A stretch of DNA of 64,000 bases, taken from positions 33,225,670 to 33,289,669 of the forward strand of contig OZ025248.1 of assembly GCA_964019135.1 (NCBI GenBank), in the 5' to 3' direction. Position numbers and translations under genes: made by a program. Of the stretch, positions 22,201-33,254 are shown one piece after another (the first letter of the stretch is position 1; every line of letters begins with the position of its first letter). This DNA is from Arenicola marina (lineage: Eukaryota > Annelida > Polychaeta > Arenicolidae). Below the pieces are notes generated by a model. The model saw nothing but the letters and a program-made list of their open reading frames with translations. It ran no database searches and was not told where the DNA came from.

Positions 22201-22820
22201 TTTTATGCGTAACATGTGCCGCGGGATTAAACCCCACTAACCCTTTATTTAGGGGGCTGGGGGGTGGTCACTTCACGGCCCAGTGGGTAGCGCGTCCGCT
22301 TATTGTCGAGGGTGCTCTGCCTGGCCAGCCCAAGCGGCCGGCGCGTTGGTTCGAATCCCACCTGTGCAAATGTTTTTGGTTGTCCAGGATAAATATCCTA
22401 TACCTGTCTTCGCAAAGAGTAACGGGATACTCCAAAAGGCACGGCTCCTCCCTTCCGATGATCGCGATATGACCTGAATTTACAGCGTCCTACTGTAAAC
22501 GAACCAACCATTAGGTATGTGTCAGCATATCATTAGTTAATAACCAATAACGTGCCGTACGCGGCGTATATCGCGTCCTTCCAGAGGCCATCAAGAACAT
22601 CATCCAGTTCCTGGGCATGCAGCCGTGCGAGCGCTCGGACAAGGCCCAGGAGGGCAAGAGCTCGCACACCCTGTACCTGGCCGGGGTCTACCGGGGCGGC
22701 CACGACGTCCTCGTCCGGTCGAAGCTGGCCCTGGCCCAGGATGGCGGCGTCAACATGCAGATCACCGTGCGCAGCACAGACGCTTTCGCTTCCGAGGTGC
22801 TCGCCACGGCCGTCGGCTAA
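7299..22820 (+). CDS. COPG: coatomer subunit gamma (gamma-COP), complete 22-exon gene
   Basis: Gamma-COP links the adaptor-like half of the COPI coat to cargo and ARF1 on Golgi membranes. Exons: 7299-7332, 10388-10518, 10638-10814, 11192-11242, 11567-11659, 11973-12059, 12310-12426, 12658-12698, 12983-13184, 13771-13881, 16007-16107, 16457-16529, 16938-17181, 17531-17606, 17863-17966, 18342-18467, 19221-19298, 19557-19699, 21152-21320, 21629-21726, 21971-22109, 22585-22820. All introns are GT-AG and every phase matches; the product is 876 aa (vertebrate ~874). The N-terminal HEAT trunk (about 1-550) includes [27 protein letters not shown] and RWVNEAQEA. The appendage begins near residue 640 ([12 protein letters not shown]) and ends with [20 protein letters not shown] matches the family start, but an in-frame ATG lies two codons upstream (7293). 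No breaks; near-certain identity. Confidence 0.97.
7333..9565. other. COPG intron 1, upstream part
   Basis: No exon or clear gene is seen. A 25-30-bp motif resembling 'gtggtctaacctcgatccc' near 8294 reappears inverted near 8690 (ggggtcgaggttagaccacg), with a weaker copy near 8886, which suggests an old foldback element. The rest is AT-rich intron. Confidence 0.4.
9566..10363. mobile_element. 798-bp TIR MITE in COPG intron 1
   Basis: Perfect terminal inverted repeats of 28 bp start TACCGTAAACTGCCTATTTG and end with the complement. Subterminal 'gggtgcggctt' motifs repeat inside the element. The target duplication is ambiguous: TA at each end is possible, or CAT if one end base is excluded. The right end lies only 24 bp upstream of exon 2, so the element sits just beside the 3' splice site. 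A fragment similar to its interior (gccagacagaaactt) occurs at about 26877. No coding sequence. Confidence 0.75.
12150..12245 (+). mobile_element. tRNA-derived SINE head, COPG intron 6
   Basis: The sequence 'cctcagttggtaagcgagctgagctgcagatcat' resembles an A-box-bearing tRNA 5' half and recurs in similar form near 18575 and 28105. A weak B-box-like 'gcgttcgcgcc' follows. It does not fold as an intact tRNA, so it is called SINE debris. Confidence 0.4.
13837..15839 (+). repeat. 67-bp array of exon 10 end plus 5' splice site, 30 copies
   Basis: The first unit is the real 3' end of COPG exon 10 (13837-13881, 15 codons encoding [15 protein letters not shown]) plus the first 22 intronic bases. Twenty-nine further units follow with exactly 67-bp spacing: landmark gccacgctgg runs from 13852 to 15795, which is 29 x 67. 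Almost every unit keeps AAG|GTAAGA, so intron 10 begins with about 30 near-identical donor sites. The array consensus differs from the real exon at GTG/GTC, AGA/AGG, ACC/ACT and CTT/CTC, all synonymous. Some units carry CTT for ATT (Leu for Ile). Reading through in frame meets TAA at 14017. Confidence 0.95.
18555..18625 (+). mobile_element. SINE head fragment, COPG intron 16
   Basis: 'ttactcggtgggtaagcgggctgagctgtagatcatg' matches the tRNA-like head seen near 12165 and 28105. No B box or tail is clear. Confidence 0.35.
18811..19208. repeat. 29-bp minisatellite carrying a CRE palindrome in each unit
   Basis: Fourteen units are phased at 29 bp, with TGACGTCA-phase positions 18819, 18848 and so on to 19196. 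Eleven of the fourteen keep the perfect palindrome TGACGTCA, the consensus site of CREB/ATF bZIP factors; the units at 19022, 19051 and 19138 are mutated. The array ends 12 bp before the exon 17 acceptor at 19221. Confidence 0.9.
20017..21139. repeat. 35-bp minisatellite abutting the exon 19 acceptor
   Basis: About 32 units of a 35-bp repeat contain GGCAAGGTAACTGACTGACT and GATCCTCTAGTG. Some units carry a short extra 'tgctctag'. Each unit holds a donor-like AAG|GTAACT and two or three CTGAC branch-point-like words. The array ends 12 bp before the exon 19 acceptor at 21152, so the acceptor-proximal intron sequence derives from the repeat. Confidence 0.9.
22260..22510 (+). mobile_element. tRNA-derived SINE, COPG intron 21
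   Basis: The head 'cacggcccagtgggtagcgcgtccgct' and B box GGTTCGAATCCCACC form a tRNA-like unit. The tail 'caggataaat..cct' to 'cgcaaagagtaacggg' and 'gatatgacc' is shared in diverged form with 46605-46795. It lies about 75 bp before the last COPG exon. Confidence 0.6.
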
Positions 22821-24160
22821 CGGGGGACCCCTCTCCACGCACCCCCAACCCGGCGGGCGGGCGGTGGGTGGCGGCGGGAAAGGGGAGGGGGGGGGGAGGT
22901 GTCGCGGTTCATAATTTACATTCTCGTCGTCGTCACTGTAATTGACATATATAGGATTTGTTCATTAAAATGTCCTGAGCAGTTTAGAGTTGCATTGCCA
23001 TGTGGGACGATAACATTTCAGGATGGCCTCAGCTAAAACCACTTATATGGTGTTCTGATATCATATATATAGATATTTGGGGTTATTAGTTTTCAGGATT
23101 GGTGATTCCTGTATGAAGCTCCGGTTAAGCTGAATGGCCATGCAACGACAATTGTATATGTTATTTGGGATTTTAGATTGATAGGCTAGGGAAATTTGAT
23201 TTTGATTATTGTGTTTTGCTCGGAAGCCAACATCATCCTGTTAACGACACGTACAGAAACAGTTATTAGTTTATTCTTGGCCTGCATATATGTATGACGT
23301 AAGCTACCCTCTGGATGAGCATTTTCTGCTTAATGTACGCCGAAGTCATCTGTACTAAAGCGAAGTAGGAATGTGACATATGTATGGTTATATTGGATAA
23401 CTTGCTATTTTCAAAAAGTGACAAAGCCTATTCCATTCTACAGCTGTCGATCAAGTCTATAGTTCGGTCCAATGACAGTGGCGCCAGTATGTGCCATTGG
23501 TTCAGTGCCCTGGGTCGTTTTAAGTTTCTGGTGCGAGTCTATCTTGGAATTGCCATTAGAATTGGAATGTCTGGGGATGTTCATGTCGGATGACGACGGA
23601 GCCCAGAGCTGCGTGACGCATGGCTTGCTCTCCACGCGACGCACATCAGAGGCTTCACGTGAGGCACATCGGAGACTATGTGACGCACGTCAGAAGCTCC
23701 ACGTGATGCACATTGGAAGCCCCACGTGATGTACATCGGAGACTCCATGTGACGCACATCGGAGGCTCCACGTGATGCACATCGGAAAAACCATGTGACG
23801 CACATCGGAGGCTCCACGTGACGCACATCGAAAACTCCATGTGACGCACATCAGAGGCTTCACGTGAGGCACATCGGAGACTATGTGACGCACGTCAGAA
23901 GCTCCACGTGATGCACATTGGAAGCCCCACGTGATGTACATCGGAGACTCCATGTGACGCACATCGGAGGCTCCACGTGACGCACATCGCAGGCTCCACG
24001 TGACGCACGTCGCAGGCTCCACGTGACGCACGTCGCAGGCTCCACGTGACGCACGTCGGGATATCCATGTCATTCACAATCCTATTAATGCTTCGGAAAA
24101 TGTTTCCTTTACATAAATGCTATTTGCTCATAGGCTGTCCTGCTTGTCAATAAATGTCTG
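22821..24160 (+). promoter_or_regulatory. COPG 3' UTR with candidate polyadenylation signals
   Basis: Follows the TAA at 22818-22820. A first ATTAAA is at 22964-22969. A canonical AATAAA at 24149-24154 is followed by a GT-rich stretch (tgtctggttcaatgaccttg). If the second is used, the 3' UTR includes the E-box minisatellite at 23626-24062. Confidence 0.45.
23626..24062. repeat. 23-bp minisatellite with an E-box in many units
   Basis: About 19 units of 23 bp contain 'cacgtgacgcacatcgga' variants, many with the palindrome CACGTG and others CATGTG. A block of about 130 bp starting near 23648 recurs about 204 bp later, so there is internal duplication. Minus-strand open frames here are repeat artefacts. 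Confidence 0.85.
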
Positions 24161-25104
24161 GTTCAATGACCTTGTCTTTGTCTATATTGCATACTAGAAT
24201 ATCAGATTAGTTCATCTAAAATGACACTAAAAGCAAAAAAAAGTGTTCTTCATCTAAATCGTAAGAAATACGGAGCCGTTGCAAACAGTTCAGTAAAGGC
24301 CATTGACCTTCACGATCTGACCGAACTATAAAATAATAGTTTTTTAGACTGGCGTTTATCATTTTTGGTGATTTTTTTTTATCACGCCGAACACCTCTGG
24401 ATATCGCCTCCTTGATTACGTTATGACTTACTCCATAGCAGCCTCGTCGTCGATTCGGACGCACGAATTGTCAGTCGGCATAAGTGCACAAGGATCAATC
24501 CATTCGTCGTTATTGATGATCCGTACACACATACGTGGGACATTTAAGAAAGCCTAGTTGTAAGCGCGCTCATGCAGCTTGGTATACCTCTGCCAGGTGC
24601 TGCAACCATCGTGCCGGAGTTCGATACGCTCGCTACCACTCTACCAATTACGGTCTTATTCCGTGGAGGACGATGTCATTCTTTCACAAGATGAAGGGGC
24701 TTAGCTACCACGGAAACGTCCGTTTTACTAATCCTTGACCCTTCACATTTAGGTGATATGACCTAACCCCTATAAACGACGGTTTAATCTTTTTTGGTAA
24801 GCTTAGATTAAAATATGGAATTTCGGGTTTCATCTTGTATAAACGACATTTGCACACCCTGTAAGTATCTAGTTCGCATTTTTGCTTTTACGGCCGTCCA
24901 TATGTCACGATAGCCTGGTTCCGCGGTCCCAACTTCGCTCGCTCAGCTTACTTGTGTGAGTTTGAGCGGCGGTACCAGCTTAATGTCACGATCGCTCTTC
25001 AACAAAATCCGACAGGGGGACTCTAACCTTGTTCGTAGAACGTAGCGGCCCGAACGGCGCGTCGCCTGGCGAGTGGAATCGCACGCCTTGTTTCCGGTGG
25101 AAAA
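24155..25104 (+). promoter_or_regulatory. intergenic gap and NDUFB8 upstream region
   Basis: No gene was seen between the COPG polyadenylation signal and the NDUFB8 start. Just upstream of the ATG is TTTCCGGTGG (25091-25100), an ETS/GABP-like core on the opposite strand, which is common in nuclear genes for respiratory subunits. No TATA box is seen. The transcription start is not identifiable. Confidence 0.35.
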
Positions 25105-27492
25105 ATGGCTTCACTTGTGAAGGTTGGGCGGCTTGTCGCTCGCCCTTTACTTGCAAAGCGAGCTGTTCTTGTTCCGGCATGCACTCGGTCGTATGCGTGT
25201 AAGTCGTGTTGTTAAATTTTTTCAAGTTGCCTAAAAATCAAAAGCCTAAGTCTTATGTAGTATTTCCAATGTACCGAAGAAAACTGTCCGGTTGAAAATC
25301 TGACCTTACCAGCTTGGCTAACGTTGGCAGGCAGAAAACCGATCCAGGACAGGGGCCGTATTCATAATCGCCACTTAGGCTACGCCACTAGACTTAGCGT
25401 TAAGTGGAAGATTTGTCGAGCGATTGTCCGTTTTAAACTACATAAGTAGTCACTTAAGAAGGGGATTTTCTGAATTAAGATAGTGCTAAAATTATGATAA
25501 TTTATGTTGAAGAGAATTCCGTAACTCTTTCCCACTCATGCCATGTATGCATTTTGACGCCTTCACACTTAGGCCGCACAAGCGCCTTAGGACACCTTCA
25601 CGCTTACCCTGCAGAAGCGCCTTGTGACGCCTTCACGCCTACGACGCAAAACCGCCTTCCAACTATCACTACTATTTTAAGCAGAAATTCTGGGTTCCTC
25701 AACGAGAAAGTTTCCTTCACATAAATAGAACACATTTTAAGGTGAATAGCATATAGGCCTGGTATATGCCTCTTTAACCACGCCTGTAAACGGAGCAAGG
25801 GTGAGAGCCATGCCGCCCACCAGGCTTAAAATTAGAAATCATGGACCGGTGGAACGTCGTAACAGAATAAATATCCAGCGCCTACCCATCAAATTGCTCC
25901 ATTAGGTTCTGAAGCTTTTAGGACTTTCGTCGGACAGTCATTTCTTTGGTCGGTAGTGTATTTTCTTGTAATCCGGGCAATTTGTATCCTCTCTCGCTTC
26001 ATTTCCAAAGCTCTGCCGCTCGCCGGAAGTAAACAAACTTAGCGTGAGCACTCGCTGCCAAGCTGCATTTGCTGACATCTGGCGAATGGCGGAGCATTGA
26101 AAACGAAGCGAGAGGTGACAAAAATCGCCCGGATTACAAGAAAATATACTACTGATCAAAGAAATGAGTGTCAGATGAAAGTTATAAAAGCTTCAGCAAA
26201 ATAGTGGAGCACATTGATGGGTAGGCACGGCATATTTTTTCTGTAAGAACTTTCAACTTGAGCCACTGGTCCGCGATTTCTAATTTTAGGCCTGGTGAGC
26301 GGGCATGGCCATCACCCTTGCTCCATTTATAGGCGTGGTCAGAGAGGCATGTACCAGGGCTAAATAGCATACACCCACCCGAGGCCAATACCAGCCTGCG
26401 TAGCTAACCACTGTGCGAATGCACTGACCTAGATCTGGCTGGCAAGGTAAACTTATCAGTAAGCTGGTACTGATACTCACCCATATGTATGCAAGGCATG
26501 TATAACCCCGGAACCAGGCATTTGGCATCAGGATAGAGCTTGTGCTATCCCAAGCCCTATCCTATAGAGGATAGAGTCAGTGCCGCACTAGGTGCGCTCG
26601 CAGGGCACTTTTTCTGCATGGGAAAGAGTTAATCATTCATAGACACTACCACAAGCGCAAATATCAATGAGCTGGTGAGGCTAAGACAAAAATGCGGAAA
26701 TAATTTCAGTATTCAGGGGCCATATTCATAATCCCCTCATAAATTATGTATGAAAAGTATATTTTCAACTTAGCCTCACCAGTTCAATGTAGTGGTATTC
26801 ATGATTAAGCCTGGAGGATAATTTGTCTTCAATATAATTTTTGCACTTTCTTAATTGCTGTATAAGACTAAGTAGGCCAGACAGAAACTTAATACCAAGT
26901 AGCTAGATGCGATGTGACAGTGGTTCTACATTTGGTGCTTGAGTAATTGGCTTCATTCACTGGATGGGATTATGATAAGGGGGGACGGTAGAAGAATGAC
27001 CCTAATCAGGTCAGGTAGAAGGTGGGGGGAGCTCTTAAAAGAATCCTATATAAGTTGCACTGGTGTATAAGTTGCACCCCTCTGCCTTGTACTGTATTCC
27101 CAGTCTTCTACCCACTCGATGTGATATATCACACCTGCCCAAAGCAATGGGTGAACTCCCTCTCCATATCCCCCTCCAAACAGCAACAAGGCTCCTGAAC
27201 AATCAATTGGAAAACCAATAATAATACTGCTTTCTTATGTTAATCAGGTAGACTGCCAGTTGGTGGTTGACCAACTAAGGGCAGTTATGCCCAAGGAGCC
27301 AGTAAATTAAGGTTAAGCAGGTTTGAACCAATTATCAGTAGATAGACAGAAAGAGAAAGTACTCCATATTAGTTTTGTATTCTAAAGATGATTTAGCAAT
27401 GAAGGAACCAGATTTTGTCACATCACTTGAGTACATTGTGAAATAGGGCTTCTATGGAAAGGCCTAAGCACCTCACCTGTTCCACATTAAGA

Positions 27493-27525
<33 letters not shown>

Positions 27526-29512
27526 CCCTGATCATGATCTTGTACAAGCATCTTGTTGCTCAGTGATGTTGAAATTAACAGTTAACATTTGAGCAACATT
27601 TTGTTGCCCCTGCTGCATATCAACCATGTCACAATAATCACTGTTCTCCATATGCTCCACTTGTATAGACTGGAATAAGGATTGGAAGCCGGGACCCTTC
27701 CCCACAACACCAGAGGAGCGAGCAGCTGCAGCAAAGAAATATGGCCTCAGGCCAGAGGACTACCAGCCCTATCCCGACGATGGCATGGGATATGGAGACT
27801 ACCCCATGCTGGAGAGAAACCCTGTGGAGGCCAGAGATGCCTATGAAAACTGGGATATACCAGAATTGAAAAAAAACTATGGGGAACCGGTAAGTTTTGA
27901 ATAAATTGTGAATTGTGTGAAGTCGTATATCAGTTACTATTTGTAATTAGTTGCCATATCTATAATAGAGGTATGAGCTTGAATCTTTCTTGGTGCCCAG
28001 GTGAATAATTGGGCATGAACTTTTATTGTACTTTTTATTTAATAAACATTTCCAAAGAATACAAATTGTTTTGGGTTAGAATCTCTTTGTGATGGGTGAT
28101 TCTCCGTAGCTCAGTTGCTAAGCAGGCTGAGCTGCACATCAACAGGTCATCTAGATATATGACCCTTTCCATCAAAGGCAGATTTTATCCAAGCAAAGTT
28201 CATGGTCCCTGGAGATTTTCTTGGCCAAATTCAGGTGCACAAAAGCGGTCTAAAACGTCTGGCATCTCATTTCATTCCTTTCTCGTCATGGTGCTTGGCC
28301 AGCTATTGATATCCAATGTCCTTCTGTGACAAGAGGGCCAGGACAGGGATTAGTTGTTATGACCTGGCTCCGTTTGCTGATATGTTTACTCAATGTTTCA
28401 GTTGCACGTGGACATTGACGCTATGAGGGAAGATGCGTGGAACCCCAAAGCTGTGTACAAGAATAGTTTGTGAGTACAGTTTGTACGTGATGATACTTGA
28501 GCGAAAACTGCCCATCTCGGGGCATTCCTCTATTATACAACTTCCTTCCGTTATACGGGCTTTTCGGGCTGGCATTACAGAAGTCGCATAACGCAGAGAC
28601 CACTGTACCCACCTTTCCCTTATACTTAATATCAAGAATGGACATATTTTTGGATATGCAACCTACCACGCAAAAAGTATAGTGACATTAATACTATGGC
28701 TAACATGTCAACCGTGAATAGTGATTTTTTACATGTGTGTTTGAAGGATATTACTGTGATGGCTGTTCTTGTTCCAGTTCCTACATGTACGGCTGGTTTT
28801 TCGCTGTCGTTGGAACAATCACGCTTTGCTACATCCTCATGCTGCCCTACCCACATCATCACAAAGTGGTAGGTCATGTAACAGTCGATGATATGATGAA
28901 TTTATTGTTTATTGGCCCGGCGTCAAGAGGAAGCAGCCGTCATTTGCGATCGGACATGGGCGAAAATGGAGGGTTGTTATAGATTGATGTCTGGGGGGGG
29001 GGGGGGGGGGGAGGGGGGCTGATGTAATGGTTTGTGCACAAGACCGCAGGTCCTGGGTTTAAATCAGTGCATGGGCACCTAATCTGGGACCTGTTTTATC
29101 CACGTATCATTCATCGTCCTGGCAGGTTCTTCGGGCCGGTTTATCCCTTGTATGTACAATGGCCACCTAAATCACTTTGCTAATCGCGCTATTAATATTA
29201 CTGCGAGTTTCAACTTCTACAATCGCCTGGAACTTGTTTAGAATTTCCCCCGTAGAGGTGTGGGTAGTTATGACTCCTACATAGCGTGATCTACCTAAGT
29301 AACGATTACCAGCTGATAATAATATTGACTTACGGATGAAAATTTATCTTCGGATGAACTCAAGCGCACCATCTTATAATTAAAAGAGAATGGCCTAAAA
29401 TTCGCAATATGGTCGGTTGCCCTGTCTGATAAATGACGCTTTCTTATTTCAGATGCCAAAGCAATACGCCCAAGAAGGCAAGACACATTATACTTTTGAA
29501 CCGGTGGAGTGA
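25105..29512 (+). CDS. NDUFB8: NADH dehydrogenase 1 beta subcomplex subunit 8, five exons
   Basis: NDUFB8 is a supernumerary single-pass subunit of mitochondrial complex I, in the distal membrane arm. Exons: 25105-25198, 27669-27889, 28402-28469, 28778-28868, 29453-29512. Phases match and the product is 177 aa (human 186). Residues 1-31 ([14 protein letters not shown]..) are Arg/Leu-rich without acids, like a mitochondrial presequence. Exon 2 carries the family signature [19 protein letters not shown], then [16 protein letters not shown]. Exon 4 encodes the membrane helix ([19 protein letters not shown]). The short last exon ends EPVE. The start context aaaATGG is strong. It lies 2.3 kb downstream of COPG in the same direction with its own spacing, so it is a separate gene. 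Confidence 0.95.
25754..26362. mobile_element. 609-bp foldback TAGCC-type MITE in NDUFB8 intron 1
   Basis: It is flanked by a perfect 9-bp duplication, AATAGCATA (25745-25753 and 26363-26371). The ends are TAGGCCTGGTATATGCCTC and the complement of TAGCCCTGGTACATGCCTC. Almost the whole element is one inverted repeat with ~300-bp arms centred near 26060; for example 'ttttcttgtaatccgggc' appears in both arms. It has no coding capacity. Terminus and duplication length match 5340-6060 and 41109-41210. Confidence 0.85.
26372..27668. other. NDUFB8 intron 1, downstream part
   Basis: Contains old repeat debris: 'ggggccatattcataat' near 26714 echoes 'ggggccgtattcataat' near 25363, and 26877-26945 resembles the interior of the MITE at 9566-10363. 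An (AT)n run is at 27496-27525. No further exon was seen. Confidence 0.4.
28095..28335 (+). mobile_element. tRNA-derived SINE, NDUFB8 intron 2
   Basis: Begins 'tctccgtagctcagttgcta' followed by 'agcaggctgagctgcacatc', a tRNA-like head of the family seen near 12165 and 18575. About 200 bp of tail follow, up to 'cttctgtgac'. The exact end is uncertain. Confidence 0.45.
28995..29125 (+). mobile_element. G-run and SINE-like element, NDUFB8 intron 4
   Basis: A run of G (from about 28993) precedes 'tgatgtaatggtttgtgcac', a tRNA-like A-box region, and 'gtcctgggtttaaatc', a B-box-like motif. The tail includes 'acctgttttatccacg'. Degenerate. Confidence 0.4.
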
Positions 29513-29698
29513 CGTCAGTATTTATTATTCAGGCCATCCCTAGGGAATAGAACTAGATTTAAAAACATGCGATTTACGTTATCGCAGTTAGAGACAAGTT
29601 GCTAAGTTCGTGTAAGGGTTGTTATCGCAGTGTGGAAATCCATGTTAATAGCGCAAGAAGTCTCTAGAATGTCTGTACAAATTGATCATTGATATTGG

Positions 29699-29704
29699 AA
29701 TAAA
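29699..29704 (+). promoter_or_regulatory. candidate NDUFB8 polyadenylation signal
   Basis: AATAAA lies 187 bases after the stop codon. It is the first canonical hexamer seen downstream of the stop. Confidence 0.5.
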
Positions 29705-29804
29705 CTGTTCACAATATATGAAATTTGCTTCATGTACATGCAAGGGACAGTTCCTTGCACTTTGGGACAAACTAAGGAGGGTCCATACTGGAGGTCTGGA
29801 AGGG

Positions 29805-30030
29805 GGGGTGCATGCAGTGTCGATTTTTCAAAATTTTCAGTGTCGAATGTCAATTTTTCCCGACGTTCCGTGTCGCTTTTTGTCTAAATTCAGTGTCGTT
29901 TTTTTTTCTCACAAATTTGTGTAGCTGTTGCTATTGCAGGTCTATAATGTCGGAATTTGAGGGTCCGTGTCGAGTGGCGATTTTTCAAATATGCCTGTGT
30001 CACTTGTCGCCATTTACATCATACAGACCC
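29805..30030 (+). repeat. dispersed repeat with GTGTCG/TTTTTC motifs, copy 1
   Basis: Made of irregular 'gtgtcg' words separated by T-rich blocks (gtcgatttttc, gtcgctttttg, gtcgttttttt). It ends 'atatgcctgtgtcac' and 'cgccattta'. The reverse complement of 33255-33515 aligns along its whole length. A G run precedes it. Class unknown; the two copies in opposite orientation suggest a mobile repeat. Confidence 0.6.
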
Positions 30031-30266
30031 CTCATACTGCCTTTTCATACCGGGGGGACTTTCTTTTGGCGTTGGGTGGAAAGTCACAGATATCCGCTAA
30101 AGTGACTTCAAGCAATTCTTTCAATGTAGAGACCGGAGAGTGGAAACTGGCTGCTTTGATGCCACGAGACGCACTAACGCATCGCCATCCATGCCAACTG
30201 CCAAACTGAACAAATATACCGGTAGTCGCCTAACTTCCACGCCATGTCCAGCGAGCATCCTGCCCA

Positions 30267-30840
30267 TAAGCCGTATTTACCCGCACAACTGATCCGCAAA
30301 GCGCACCATAAGCCGTATTTACCCGCACAACCTAATCCGCAAAGCACACCGTAAGCCGTATTTACCCGCACAACTGGTCCGCAAAGCGCACCGTAAGCCG
30401 TATTTACCCATACAACTGGTCCGCAAAGCGCACCGTAAGCCGTATTTACCTGCACAACTGGTCCGCAAAGCGCACCGTAAGCCGTATTTGCCCATACAAG
30501 TGGTCCGCAAAGCACACCGTAAGCCGTATTTACCCGCACAACTGGTCCGCAAAGCACACCGTAAGCCGTATTTACCCATACAACTCGTCAGCAAAGCGCA
30601 CCGTAAGCCGTATTTACCCATACAACTGGTCCGCAAAGCGCACCGTAAGCCGTATTTACCCATACAACTGGTCCGCAAAGCGCACCGTAAGCCGTATTTA
30701 CCCGCACAACTTAATCAGCAAGGCACACTGAGCCGTATTTACCCGCACAGCTGGTCAGCATCGCACACCATAGACTACATTTACCCCCACAACTGGTGAG
30801 CAACACCGTAAGCCCTATTTACCCTCACAAGTGGCCAGTA
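30267..30840. repeat. 42-bp minisatellite, about 14 copies
   Basis: The unit contains taagccgtatttacccgcac and aactggtccgcaaagcgcac. As 42 is a multiple of three, long frames stay open on both strands; these are repeat artefacts. The last three or four copies are decayed. Confidence 0.85.
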
Positions 30841-33254
30841 TAGAACACCGCTGCTTGAGTTGTGGTTAAACATGCATAGGAATCTAGGCGATAATTTACT
30901 TATGGGTTAAACAGCCATACGAATCAATATATATTGGTCATTAGGATGAGAACTAAAAACTCACCTATGATAATAATGGTATGGCGATCGGTTGATGTTC
31001 CTACAATTCTTGTGGTTTTTAGTGGCAGATGGGGGCACATTCACGACTTTATTAATATGATTTCTAGATATATGTTAGATATTTAAATTTAGACATTGGG
31101 CACTCCGCAAAATCGATCCGAGTGTGAAATCTCTATTACATGCGCAATAAGTGGTCTTGGTGGTATTTATAAGAATATAAGGCGCAAGTTTTAAGCGATT
31201 TAAACAGTTGCTTTCGGTCAATTTGAACACATTCTGTATAGTACACTAGAATGAAACGTTATCATTCTGCATAGTGCACTAAGAAACGTTATCATTCACA
31301 TGTAACAAATCTGCTACACTGGCTTGAAGATGCAATGTAATAGTAAACCTGGCAGAAAGGGCATTTTTGGGTTTGACAGCTGACCGTAAGTTGCAAGCTA
31401 TGTGAACTACGTCACAGATATGTGTGTACTTCACCGTTTTAAATTATTGCACCATGTTCGGGATGCTGAGCAGGCTCCAGGCAATAAATCGTTGTGATGA
31501 CTAAGTGATAATACTAAATAATTCTTGCAATAAGCCGGCCTTAAAACGTAGCAATCTTAGATCCTTAGATGATTTTGATGGGAAACAACTGTTCAGATAG
31601 CTTTAATGACGCACGAAAAATGCCTTTCCGCCACATGTAGCCACTCCACTTGGTGTTGTAATAAGGGGTTAGATTATTCGTCCATGTAACCAAAACATGC
31701 ATTGCTGCATTAATAGGATGCATGGCAATATAGGCAGCGACATATGCGGGAACTTTAATGAGGTAATGTTTAATGAGGTATTTACAAATTGGTGACAACG
31801 ACATACCTCAGCATAACAAGCAGAACGGTCAACGCCTAAAAACATGTTGCTTGGTATTGGTTGACGTCACTGCATGGACGTCAAATGGGGACTCTGGCTT
31901 GAGGTCATGTCTGGTATGTAAATGCCTAAGTGTTCGTCACCAAAAGACTAACATCGATGCCCTAAAGTGTCATAAAATACCAACATCTCATTTTATACTG
32001 GACATGCCTTGATTTCTGAAGTCACAAGGATACTCTATGTACAGATTATTAGATATATTGGATAGCTAGGTTAAACAAAAACACACACCAAAAACATAGA
32101 GCAAAGTGAAAATGGATATAGTTGACGTGGTTGACAAGGGCAGAATTGCGCTTCCTAAAGTTTTCAAGCGAAGGTAATTTTCCTTTTAATTATACTTTAA
32201 TTATACTAATTAAGCGCAGCGATAGATCGATGGCGTCCTTTATATGTCAGTCATGCGAGGGTCTCACACCATGTATTATTCGTTTATCTCTTTATCTCTG
32301 TTCTCTTTTGATCGCATATGCAATTGTTGTTGTGAAATTGAACCAGGGTCCTGTGGCCTTGACGCATGATACAAAACAATGCAATAATATATGCGACTTG
32401 CTATGTATAGAGCACAAAGAGCTGCTACACCCCGACATTTCAATCCGGAATAAATATAGTCCTGGCTTGGCAGCGTTTGATTACTGGTATATAGCTGATG
32501 GGCAAAGACAGCAGCAAAAAAGTGGGAAAGGTGGGTGCTATCTAATGCCATCAGCCCAACCCCTATCGATTACGTTGTGTATTCCAGGCTGTTCAGTCCA
32601 ACGTACTGGATGCGTTATGGGTTGCCTCGGCGTCCTAGCGCAGTTCAATTAAGGTTTCAATCATGTGACAGTCTGATTACATGCCTCTCATCCCCAAATG
32701 TCATGGAATTGACATTTGGGGTTCAGCTGCCACAACATTATATATAAATATATATTTGTATATATATCTTCAACCGATGCATTTAAAAGGGGCGAATGAT
32801 ACAATGAGGTCACATATATGCAGCTGGAACACTTTATGCACCACGGAGAGGCGGTCGACGAAGCATCCGCGATTTCAGTGATTGAGAAAAAGTTGACCAT
32901 GTATTTGGTGCTTCATCAAATCCTGCGACTTAATATATGCTCGGTTACAAAAATGGGGGGAGAAGGTGAATGGGAAGTGACCGCGATGCTGTTAATACTT
33001 AGGAAAACAACGATTCAACGTCAAATAAACGGGGTGCGGGCGGGGGTGTAGAATATGCTTCCCGTTGGAGGTATAAAACGGTGTGATATGTATGGTAATG
33101 TCGGCTGCAGTGTTATCCAACATCTTGTTTACAAGGGGGATCGATAAGTTAATGTTTTAGGCCACCTCTATGCTAAGTCTGACTAAACCGGGCCACAAAA
33201 CACCTGCGACAAATTGTTAACAAGATGAACGGATGAAATGGCCCATGCAGGCAC
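30841..33254. other. intergenic stretch without a recognised gene
   Basis: No supported gene. A 176-codon open frame at 32122-32652 (+) has no recognisable domain and no splice context. A short inverted repeat is seen near 32694-32722 (ccccaaatgtcatgg..tgacatttgggg). AT-rich. Confidence 0.4.

Noticed and set aside
23581..24077. Minus-strand frames with repeated CASRGASDVRHM
   Set aside because: Translation of the 23-bp minisatellite in the COPG 3' region.
30174..30799. Frames of 103-127 codons with RKAHRKPYLP or CALRTSC repeats
   Set aside because: Artefacts of the 42-bp array, whose period is divisible by three.
32122..32652. 176-codon plus-strand frame with a hydrophobic stretch
   Set aside because: No domain, AT-rich and in an intergenic repeat area; length is compatible with chance.
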